Positions 28,319 to 35,870 of a DNA stretch of 35,870 bases are shown here, in pieces (within the stretch, counting starts at the first letter, position 1; every line of letters starts with the position of its first letter). Origin of the DNA: Mesostigma viride. Taxonomy: Eukaryota; Streptophyta; Mesostigmatophyceae; Mesostigmatales; Mesostigmataceae. The stretch is from assembly GCA_009746045.1 (NCBI GenBank), contig RPFO01000476.1:1-35870 (forward strand), in the 5' to 3' direction. The notes below the pieces were generated by a model. It searched no databases. It was not told the origin of the DNA and worked only from the letters and a program-made list of their open reading frames with translations. The position numbers and the translations under genes were made by a program.

Positions 28319-28948
28319 TTAACTTTTAATGGAAGCCTTTATTTGCTTGATGAATTGAATCACGTGCACGTAGACCGTAGGCATCATGAGCGTCCCCATG
28401 GGGTCGTCCTTAAAGTATTCCGCGTTCACATCATACACGTGAACCCCGCGAGGGGCGGCAAGACAGACCATATTGGAAATTTCATCTTCCCTGATAGCGT
28501 GTCCGCCATTGTGCACGAACACAGCCTTGGCCTTATCTCGCTTGCAATCCAGTAGTCCGAGTGCGTATAGGAAATTGGATTGTCTCGCCACGACCAGCGA
28601 GCCCGTGTAGGGCGAACGGGCTTCCACCACGCCGTCCACCAGCGCCCCTTCCATATGAGCCGCCAACTTCTCCATGATGCGTGTTTCCTGTTGGGACGAG
28701 TCTGCCTCGCTCCGTGGTGGAAATTGCACGCCCAGACTCTGCATGTAGGTCTTGAACCATTCTGAGGAGCGCACGCGCCGGATGAGCGAATCGTGTTGAT
28801 CGCAGTAGTCCTCTAGCGTGATGGAGCACTCCTCCTCTGTGGGCGAGTCGTCCGTGGCGAGCGACATGATGGCGGACAGGGACGGCATGTCGTTTCGACT
28901 CTTTATTCCCCACACGTATTCGGGGAGGTCGTCCGTTGTGAAAATCAT
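28319..28948 (-). CDS. Hypothetical protein divergent from DNA methyltransferase, 209 aa (possible restriction partner)
   Basis: Intact from ATG 28948 (MIFTTDDLPEYVWGI) to 28319. The N-terminal half is acidic (SPTEEECSITLEDYCDQHD). The middle reads MEKLAAHMEGALVDGVVEA, then FLYALGLLDCKRDKAKAVFVHNGGHA, and the C-terminus is VYVHVIQFIKQIK. A D-xn-D-x-K arrangement (VDGVVEAR ... LLDCKR) could be a degenerate PD-(D/E)XK nuclease core, but the match is weak. Its start is only 31 bp from the methyltransferase start on the other strand. Divergent methyltransferase/endonuclease pairs are known from chloroviruses, so an endonuclease is a reasonable guess, not a demonstrated function. Confidence 0.6.
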   Translation of the reverse strand: MIFTTDDLPEYVWGIKSRNDMPSLSAIMSLATDDSPTEEECSITLEDYCDQHDSLIRRVRSSEWFKTYMQSLGVQFPPRSEADSSQQETRIMEKLAAHMEGALVDGVVEARSPYTGSLVVARQSNFLYALGLLDCKRDKAKAVFVHNGGHAIREDEISNMVCLAAPRGVHVYDVNAEYFKDDPMGTLMMPTVYVHVIQFIKQIKASIKS

Positions 28949-28979
28949 TTTGTTCTCGTGTTGGTATTATACACGTGCG

Positions 28980-29890
28980 ATGGTGGGGACTTGGAGACAC
29001 ATAGACCTGTTCGCCGGGCTGGGCGGGTTCTCGATGGGCTTGAGGAAAGTCCGCAACGTCCAAACGGTGATGGCCGTCGAGATGAACCCGTCCGCTTGTG
29101 ACGTGTTTGAAATTCTCAACGGGGAGTCGCCCATCTGCGACAAGATCGAGAACGTGCCCGACCATCTTATACCGAAAGCTGACATCATCACGGCCGGTTT
29201 TCCTTGTCAGAGCTTCAGCAACGCTGGACTCAAGCGGGGTATGAAAGATGTCCGTACCAAGGGCATACGCGACATATTTCGTTTCATCCGCATCGCTGAC
29301 CCGACACACGTAATCTTGGAAAACGTGCCAGCGATCATCAACTTCCCCGTGTTCAAGAGGATCTTGCGTGAACTCCGCGGACACGGATTCAACGTGGATT
29401 ACGAGATCATAGGTGCCCACACCCACGCCGGTCTGCGGCAGAAGAGGCGCCGGGTGTTCATTGTGGCGAGCAAGAACCCGCTGTACAGGTTCCCGCCCCC
29501 CTGTCGTCGCGCACGGACTCGTTCGACTTCAACAAGACGGCGCCACCGGAGTATTACTTGGACCCTGGCTCCAGGTTGTATGGCGTGCTCGCTCACGCGG
29601 AACCCGGTCGCTTTTATCAGGCCAATTACAGTTTCGAGGCGAAGGATTCGGACGTGGCGTTCACTCAGCGCGCCGCCCAGGGCGCGAACAAGAACGCGCG
29701 CCTCTACATCCGAGACCCCGTCGGTATCAGGACGCTCACCGAGAGCGAGGCTTTCAAGCTGCAAGGGATCCCTACCACGCGCCTAGGCGCGCTCATGCGC
29801 GAGGTCAGCATCAACAAGATCCTTAAGGCGGTGGGCAACAGCGTGTCTCCCAAGGTCGTCGCGATTGTCGCTGCCTGTTTATTGGGTTGA
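28980..29890 (+). CDS. C5-cytosine DNA methyltransferase (frame broken at 29496-29501)
   Basis: ATG 28980 (MVGTWRHIDLFAGLGG). Motif I is DLFAGLGGFSMGL at about residues 9-21 (SAM binding). Motif IV is GFPCQSFSNAG near 80, with the catalytic Cys of PCQ. Motif VI is ILENVPA and motif VIII is GLRQKRRRVFIVASK. After a six-C run at 29496-29501 a second frame carries the target-recognition area and motifs IX (R-T-L-T-E-S-E-A-F-K-L-QGIP) and X (AVGNSVSPKVVAIVA) to 29890. About 303 residues, compact but with every motif. The enzyme transfers a methyl group from SAM to carbon 5 of cytosine in a specific DNA site. Longer upstream starts (28818) overlap the divergent gene and are rejected. The target sequence cannot be read from the protein. 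Confidence 0.92.
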
Positions 29891-29928
29891 TAACAAAATA
29901 TGTGTGTCTATCATGTACGACAGCGGCG

Positions 29929-32747
29929 ATGACAGATGCGACATCTCGGGCCATCAACGTTATAGTCGGCCTGTTAAAGCAAGCGATGGATAAGCCGGAA
30001 GGCACGGAGGCGGAAAGAGTGGAGAAGGCGCGCATGTTGAACTCTCTGCTCATGCTCTTTCGATTGCTAAAAGCTCGGTTAGTGGGGTCATCGGACCCGC
30101 CCCTCCTGCCACTGGAGGGTGGCGTCCTGCCATCATTGACTACGATGGCGGGTGGCACCCCGGCCCCCCGCGCGATTGCCAGATGTGGGGGGTGGGGAAT
30201 ACTCATCATATTCGTCCATGGACACCTCTTCCTATCGCCAAGACGGCGGCGGGGGGTCTTTCACTTCTCCAGCTCCCATAAAGCCGAAGCCGGTCAAACC
30301 CGCACCAGAGCCCGCATTACCAAATACAACACAAAGCGGGACACAAACAGCACCACCGACCGCGACACAGACAGCCACACAAACAGCACCACCGACCGCG
30401 ACACAGACAGCCACACAAACAGAGATTACAGATCAGCCGCGGAGGAAACTAAAAAGGCGGTTATGGAGGGGTTTGCAGATCCTGATGACATATTACGATC
30501 TCTGCATGTGTTGCTTCAGAAAGCGCATACCCCCAAGCCCGAAAAGCCAACACTGATTAATTTAGAACTACAATCTACAATAGACACGCTTGCAGATGAA
30601 CATGAAACGAATGTCAGAAATGCCGCCGCCGCAGCAGCAGCAAAAGCAGCAGCAGCAAATGCAGCAGCAGCAAAAGCAGCAGCAGAAAAAGCAGCAGCAG
30701 CAAAAGCAGCAGCAGCAAATGCAGAAGCAGCAAAAGCAGCAGCAGAAAATGTAGCAGCGCCACAATCCGACTGGTCCGACACGGTTTGGTCCAGGAGGGT
30801 TGGCAAAAAGAAAGAAGACCCCACATCGTTTGCAAAAGCACCTAATGCAGAGGGGGGCGCCCCAGCAGGCAAATGGTCACAGATGGTAGACGCAATTGCT
30901 AAATTCGGGTCAAGGGGGCGTGGTCCCGCAAATCCCGGAAATAACGATATCAAAGCACCAGAACCAACAGCAACAGCAGCAGCACAAGCAGCAGCAGAAA
31001 ATGTAGCAGCGCCACAATCCGACTGGTCCGACACGGTTTGGTCCAGGAGGGTTGGCAAAAAGAAAGAAGACCCCACATCGTTTGCAAAAGCACCTAATGC
31101 AGAGGGGGGCGCCCCAGCAGGCAAATGGTCACAGATGGTAGACGCAATTGCTAAATTCGGGTCAAGGGGGCGTGGTCCCGCAAATCCCGGAAATAACGAT
31201 ATAAAGCACCAGAACCAACAGCAACAGCAGCAGCACAAGCAGCAGCAGCAGCACAAGCAGCAGCAGCAGCACAAGCAGCAGCACAAGCAGCAGCACGAGC
31301 GGCACAACCACCGCAACCACAGCAAACACCACAGCAACCACAGCAACCACCACAGCAACCACAGCAACCACAGCAACCACAGCAACCACCACAGCAACCA
31401 CCACAGCAACCACAGCAACCACAGCAACCACAGCAACCACCACAGCAACCACCACAGCAACCACAGCAACCACAGCAACCACAGCAACCACCACAGCAAC
31501 CACAGCAACCACCACAGCAACCACCACAGCAACCACCACAGCAACAACCACAGCAACCACCGCAAATAGCGGCACAAGACAGTGGCGCGCCTGACCCCAA
31601 CAGTTGGGATCAATCGACTGAAGAAGACCCTGAACGTGATCCGAAGATGGAAGAGGTGTACAAGATAGAGCGCGAAATGCAGAATTTGCTTAGACGTCCA
31701 GATTGGGGGAGTGACAAGTTCAAAAAAGATCACGAGGATATCTTGTCGAAATTCAACGAAATTATGGCAACTATTGATTCCGATCAGGCGGGGAAACTGT
31801 TTGCCGAAGTAAAATCGAGGTATGAAGTACAATACGAAAATAGACGACTGCTTCATGAATTACTGCTTGATCATGCGCGTAAAAGCGTGGCGGCTCTCGA
31901 CAAAAAAATTGACAAAGTCGGGCTAGAATGGTCTGGACTAATGGATACCGCTCAGGCAGCGGTTTCCCAGTTGCCAGAGGGTGAGCAGAAAGAGGGGTTG
32001 AGTCTACTCATGGATACCGCGGCGAACACACAACTACAACTACTAATGACACCCTCGGGATCGCCAGTCGCACAACCAGCATCACCGGCGTCACCAGTCT
32101 CACAACCAGCAGCACCGGCGTCACCAGTCTCACAACCAGCAGCACCGGCGTCACCAGTAAGGCCCATAAAGGCACCAGCGAAAAAGGTGCCTGAAAGTGC
32201 AAAAGAAAACCCACCAAATGATACACAAGCCCCGGGTGGAAGGGGTCCAGCTAGTCTAAAGGGCAGCAGTCTTGTGAACGTTAGGACTCGTGTCTCTAAA
32301 CTTTACAAAGATACAAAAACATTCAAAGGCAATATGGCATATAGTTTGTTGGCGCATGGATTGGCAGACGGGGATCTTAAACTGCCAGAGGGGTATGAGG
32401 TGAAAGATAAAACAAATGCCCAAACGGCAGTTGATAACTTTTTATTCGGCCTCGGGGAAATTAAAATATTGCAAGTTATAACAGACAGTCAAAATAGACT
32501 GATCGGCGTTTATTACAAGGACAAACAGAAGAAGGGGGGGGAAGAATACGGTTGGGAACAATTTCCACATCGGGATCGCACACAAACCAAAGATGAGGAT
32601 AAAAACAGGGCTACGATGCACGGGCGGCAGAATCATTTACAGCACAAGGTGATGTTCCCGACTATGCCGGCATTCCCCTACGCGATATACGGAGATCAGG
32701 TTCCGTATTTTTACACGCAATCGGCAGCGGAGATACCAGTAATGTGA
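29929..32747 (+). CDS. Large low-complexity Ala/Gln/Pro-rich protein (at least four frame breaks)
   Basis: ATG 29929 (MTDATSRAINVIVGLLKQ) starts a helical segment. A Pro/Thr-rich part follows with a 12-residue repeat (TQTAPPTATQTA), then FADPDDILRSLHVLLQKAH, then an Ala/Lys-rich stretch (30613-30750). Next come two copies of an 84-residue unit (QSDWSDTVWSRRVGKKKEDP ... KWSQMVDAIAKFGSRGRG), a Pro/Gln array (PQQPPQQPQQ, 31310-31566) and a long C-terminal part with helices and SPVSQPAAPA repeats. It ends in FPTMPAFPYAIYGDQVPYFY. Breaks lie near 30100-30135, 30185-30200, 30400-30450 and at 31202. Base composition is lower in GC than its neighbours in the C-terminal half. I recognise no family; a virion matrix, tegument-like or scaffold protein is possible. 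Confidence 0.6.
30341..30412 (+). repeat. 36-bp tandem repeat, two copies
   Basis: Units at 30341-30376 and 30377-30412 are identical (starting ACACAAACAGCACCACC) and are followed by a partial third. They encode a 12-residue Thr/Pro/Ala unit in one frame. Confidence 0.85.
30736..31238 (+). repeat. 252-bp tandem duplication, nearly identical copies
   Basis: Copy 1 starts near 30736 and copy 2 near 30988, with an offset of 252 bp (84 codons). By eye the copies are identical except for one missing C at about 31202 in copy 2 (ATATCAAAG in copy 1, ATATAAAG in copy 2), which shifts the frame. Confidence 0.9.
31313..31566 (+). repeat. CAGCAACCA / CCACAGCAACCA low-complexity array
   Basis: About 250 bp of 9- and 12-bp units (CAACCACAG, CAACCACCACAG). 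In the frame that continues into the C-terminal part it encodes Pro/Gln repeats (QQPQQPPQQP). It is not a CRISPR: there are no unique spacers. Confidence 0.9.
32064..32153 (+). repeat. 30-bp coding repeat, three copies
   Basis: Units start at 32064, 32094 and 32124, encode SPV(S/A)QPA(A/S)PA, and lie in the C-terminal part of the low-complexity gene. Copies 2 and 3 are identical; copy 1 differs slightly. Confidence 0.85.
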
Positions 32748-32752
32748 TTTCT

Positions 32753-34086
32753 TTATTGATCAATTACATTGCCACTCACGCGGACCAGGAGCTGCTGTAC
32801 AGCATCTGTAGCGCGGGCTACGGGGGGGATGACAGGCTCATGGAGTGCAGGGTGTGCATCACGCGGTCGCGGTACACGGGACCGTCTCCCCCTCCACCAT
32901 GTCCCTGATGGCGTGCACGAGCATGTACACACCCTGAGGGAGCTGGTGCCTCATGCCATCTACGAGGCACCGGACCGCTTGCTGAAACGGGTCCATGCCA
33001 TCCAAGGGGGCGAGACGCGTGTAATCTGCCACAGACGGCGGCGGCGCTTGCACGAGCGGTGGGGGGGCATTGGCTTGGCCGCGGAGGGTGCGCAGGGTGC
33101 GTCACTTTTGCGCAAGAGTCGAATCTCCTCCATGCTCGTGCGCAACTTATCGATCTCCTTCTCGAGCCTCGCACACTTCTCGTCTCTGAACGCCAGGTCC
33201 GTGCGCAAAATCTGGTTCTGAGTGTGTTTGTCCATCTCCGGTAGCTCCGACGCCTTGACTCTGTCCGCATCGTGCACCCACGCAGGGGTGGACTTCAATG
33301 GCAGCGGGGTCTGCGACAGTTTCTCCATCAGCCTCTTGGACTCGGGGTACAACACTTCCGCCCTGTCCATCTTCTTGGCCAGGTCGTAGAACTCTCGCTT
33401 CGCCGTTCCATCCGCGTCATCGAATCGCTTCAGTGCGCGGGAGTAATTGGACAGTACGTCTTCGCACCACGCGAGGGTGAAGTACAGCTGCACTTTCCTC
33501 CTTTCCGCCTCCCTCTTCAACAGGTCGGCGCCCTTCGCAAAGTGTCGCACGTTGTGATTTTTCGACACCTTGACCTCGGACTTGTGGACGAACGCGTCCG
33601 TTCCCAGGAGCTTGAGGAGGTGATTGCACATGGCCACGCGCTTCTCTACGCTGTCTGGATGGCACGGGATTGCAAGGACAAACGGCTTGACGAGTTCGAG
33701 CGTCACGTGCACTCCTCCACAGGTTCGCGGCAGGTCGTGAACGACCGCGCCCTTTATCCCTGTGTCCTCGATTTCCGCGTATTGGATACCCTTGAAGCAG
33801 GTAGATTCCGTTACGTAAACGCCGATATCCCTGGTTCGGAACACCACAGACTTGGACTGGGCGTCTATCCTTTTTGTCCGGATGTAAGGTCTGATGGGCC
33901 CAACGGTTGCTCGAACCACTTGTCCACGTCCACTTCCACATCGGTGGGATCAGGGAGTCTCACAGCCCCTTTATTGTACGATGCGGCATACCTCTCGTGT
34001 TCCAGTGCGGCCCTGGCAGCCATGGCCGACACGTTATCTCGACTGCGACCTCTCTCCAGATGTCCGACATCCTCGTCCTCTATCAT
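32753..34086 (-). CDS. Hypothetical protein with C-terminal coiled coil (three or more frame breaks)
   Basis: ATG 34086 (MIEDEDVGHLERGRSRDN) begins the first segment, to about 33896. The main segment follows in another frame (IRPYIRTKRIDAQSKSVVF, YAEIEDTGIKGAVVHDL, LELVKPFVLAIPCHPDSVEK, HFAKGADLLKREAERRKVQL). It ends in a charged coiled coil (LAFRDEKCARLEKEIDKLRT). A third frame then holds VADYTRLAPLDGMDPFQQAV and MLVHAIRDMVEGE. Breaks lie near 33896-33901 (GGGCCC), 33061-33067 (seven G), near 32880 and possibly at 32822-32828. The last break would place the stop at 32753, 5 bp from the convergent neighbour; otherwise it ends at 32818. I recognise no family. It is divergent from the J-domain gene across cluster C. 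Confidence 0.6.
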
Positions 34087-34199
34087 GGACACGTGAGAAA
34101 GTGCATGTGTGAGCGAGCGAGCGCTCCGAAATGCGCATGGTGCGTTCTGAGGCGGGAGAAAACTGAATTCAAATGACAGATCCGTTAAAAGACCCAATA

Positions 34200-34410
34200 T
34201 GTGACGGGGCAGTGCACAGTCACGAGATCCCGTGCTAGGCGGAATCTCGGGATCTCGAGATCTCGTGCTAAGCGTCTGACGAGATCAGTAACCGTCTGAC
34301 GCGGATAAAGTTAGATCTCCGTCCAGATCAGTGACAAGACAGCGAGATCTCTGTCCAAAATATCCAGATCTGTCCAGATCAGTGACAAGGCGAGATCTCT
34401 GATGCAGGGT
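34200..34410. promoter_or_regulatory. GATCTC/TCTGAC repeat cluster C
   Basis: About ten GATC sites in 200 bp. The 12-bp palindrome GATCTCGAGATC lies at 34251-34262. A direct repeat CGAGATC(C/T)CGTGCTA lies at 34223-34237 and 34256-34270, and CGTCTGACG occurs twice near 34273 and 34292. A second direct repeat (CCAGATCAGTGACAAG...CGAGATCTCTG) starts near 34323 and 34374. The cluster lies between divergent genes in the 34087-34529 spacer, in which I see no gene. Confidence 0.55.
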
Positions 34411-34529
34411 AGCCACATCATCATCTGTGACTGGGCCACTGAGATGCATGTGTGTGCCTCTGGATGAATGATTGACAGGCGTGGACAAGGCGATTTTGGG
34501 GCGCTGGGCGCTGGGAGTGGCACTCAGCC

Positions 34530-35870
34530 ATGGGAAACCTCGAGAGCACGCTCCGTGCGTTTGAAAAGTTGACCAACGGCGAGAAAAGGGATTTGTTTCA
34601 GCGCCTTTTGTTGGGCAGTGTCCCACTCACGGACGATGCTATCAAAATTTACCGCCAAAACCGCCACGAAATCATCCACGTCCGCAAGGATATGGGTGCA
34701 GCAAAGGCGAATTTTCGAAGGCTCTCCAAACAAATCCACCCTGATAAATGGAAGCACAAGCGGTCCACGGAAGTTTTCCAGGTCATGAGTGGGTGTTTTG
34801 AGCTGATCGAGGAACACAAGCTCACATTTTTCACGTACCTCGAGACCCCTATGAAATCCCATGATCGCCCAGACCCCTGGGAAAGGATGTGGAGTAAGAC
34901 GCTGGAGGTGTGCATGGACGTGCATGATCACAACGAGTTGGACGCGGAGGACTTGGCCGAATTCATCATCTCCGAGGGCTGCAGGTTGGCCTGTGAGGAT
35001 TCGGTACAGAACTTCCAAGTGGACATGTGGAAGGGGGTAGAGGGCTACTTCAACGCCCTAAACCCCTCCGACGCCCGCCGCGCGGTCAACATCGTTTCCA
35101 TGTTGAGGGCGAAGGTCAGCCGCCGCGCGAAAGTCCCGTCTTATTACGATCTGGTGCGCGACGACATCAAGCAGATGCGCGCGTCCTGCATGTACAACAG
35201 GAGAGTGGAGAAGAACCCCGACTACACCAGGCAGGAGTTCTACAAGGAGTATCCGGACGTGTGCCCGCCGTGGTGGCCGCGCGGGGCGTGCAATAACGGG
35301 TTCAAGAAGGCGGCGCCGGCCGCACTCTTCGCAAAGCCCATGCCTCCCTGCGCAAATGTGCAGAGCTTCAAGCCGCGGTCCTTTGCGGAGTGGATGGAAG
35401 GCAGGAAGCGCGTGGAACGCGAGCAACGGCAACCACGAGGAAGAAGAGGGGCGGTGCGGCATCGACGAGCGCCCCCAAGCGCAAGGCGCCTCGCACGACG
35501 GGGCGGTGCGTGTTCGTGGATGACGAGGCGGAGGACGAGGACGAGGACGAGGAGGAGGTGGAGGAGGAAGACGAGATAGAGGAGTCAGACGACGGGTTCA
35601 TTAACGACGAGGAGGAGGAGGAGGAGGAGGAGGGGGCATCGCGATGGCGGATGACGTCGCGGCGACTCAAAAAAAACGCAGGGCCGCGGGGGTGCATTCA
35701 GACACCGGCGTGCTCGTCCGCCGCCAAGAGCTGGTCAGGGGCGGGGCGGGGGTGCTCGTCCAGCGCCAAGAGCGGTGCACCCTGCGAAAGTGCGACATTC
35801 GTAATTTCTTTGTGCGGCGCGCGTCTACCGCGTCCCCAAGAACCTGAAAAACCTCTTGCCCTTGTACAGA
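34530..35870 (+). CDS. J-domain (DnaJ-like) protein, possible N-myristoylation, runs off the right edge (frame breaks near 35400-35440 and 35630-35700)
   Basis: ATG 34530 (MGNLESTLRAFEKL). Residues ~45-100 hold a J domain: helix II (VRKDMGAAKANFRRLSKQI), the invariant HPDK, and helix III (STEVFQVMSGCFELIEEHK). J domains stimulate the ATPase of Hsp70 chaperones. The start MGNLES fits the MG-x-x-x-S/T myristoylation consensus, implying possible membrane anchoring. After ~290 residues (FAEWMEGRKRVERE) the frame changes. Another frame carries a basic patch (RKKRGG, PKRKAP) and a long Asp/Glu stretch (35520-35640). Near the right edge a third frame reads VYRVPKNLKNLLPLYR without a stop, so the gene probably continues beyond the window. 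A 22-bp direct repeat (GTGCTCGTCC(G/A)...CCAAGAGC) occurs near 35708 and 35750. Confidence 0.75.

Noticed and set aside
28533-29426. Minus-strand open frame of 297 codons across the methyltransferase start
   Set aside because: It is antisense to methyltransferase motifs and overlaps the real 28319-28948 gene in another frame.
31313-31566. CRISPR-like array
   Set aside because: The units are contiguous 9- and 12-bp codon repeats without unique spacers.
31151-31600. Minus-strand Cys/Gly-rich and Val/Ala-rich frames over the repeat array
   Set aside because: Low-complexity shadows produced by a 9/12-bp repeat, open in all frames.
30516-31856. Minus-strand Leu/Trp- and Ala-rich open frame that looks like a multi-pass membrane protein
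   Set aside because: The LLW repeats are the reverse complement of the CAGCAACCA array; the plus-strand frame continues into real coding sequence.
2304-35870. Programmed ribosomal frameshifting as the cause of the split genes
   Set aside because: Too many genes are affected, in both shift directions, and at plain G/C runs without a consistent slippery site and structure.
1-35870. tRNA or rRNA genes
   Set aside because: I saw no cloverleaf-like or conserved rRNA segment on either strand, though a covariance-model search was not possible.

Overview
The window looks like part of the genome of a nucleocytoplasmic large DNA virus (phylum Nucleocytoviricota), either free or integrated in a host. 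The evidence is four double-jelly-roll major capsid protein (MCP) genes, a PCNA sliding clamp, a VLTF3-type late transcription factor, KilA-N, MYND, RING-like, J-domain and LysM proteins, and a C5-cytosine DNA methyltransferase. Genes lie densely on both strands, spacers are mostly 30-100 bp, and no introns are evident. I cannot assign a family or host from the sequence alone.

Layout. 1-2136 is non-coding and contains a candidate non-autonomous transposon with terminal inverted repeats. 2304-3093 is a MYND-finger gene. 3527-17749 is a structural block: MCP1, MCP2, two very long repeat-domain proteins (fibre- or surface-like), a KilA-N/nuclease-like gene and MCP3, all on the minus strand, then MCP4 on the plus strand. 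17739-20792 holds LysM, two small unknowns, PCNA and a Bro-like protein. 21075-28239 holds RING-like, coiled-coil, small unknown, VLTF3-like and activator-like genes. 28319-29890 is an unknown gene divergent from the DNA methyltransferase. 29929-32747 is a low-complexity Ala/Pro/Gln-rich gene. 32753 to the right edge holds an unknown coiled-coil gene and a J-domain gene that runs off the window.

Two regulatory layers are visible. MCP1 and MCP2 share a compact upstream module (A8, TCTAGA, TATATATA) in their short spacers, as expected for late genes. Three larger spacers, each between divergent non-capsid genes (22025-22710, 26481-27153, 34087-34529), carry a family of GATCTC/TCTGAC repeats, including a 91-bp tandem repeat and small palindromes. 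This could be an early-promoter, operator or origin-like element and is the best candidate here for an undescribed system.

Many genes (MYND, both repeat proteins, KilA-N, MCP3, MCP4, LysM, RING, VLTF3, methyltransferase, the low-complexity gene, J-domain) are split over two or more frames. The breaks usually fall in G/C homopolymers, and I saw no clear in-frame nonsense codons. Sequencing or assembly indels are the simplest explanation; decay of an integrated copy is the alternative. Broken genes are listed as one CDS spanning all parts, with break positions given.
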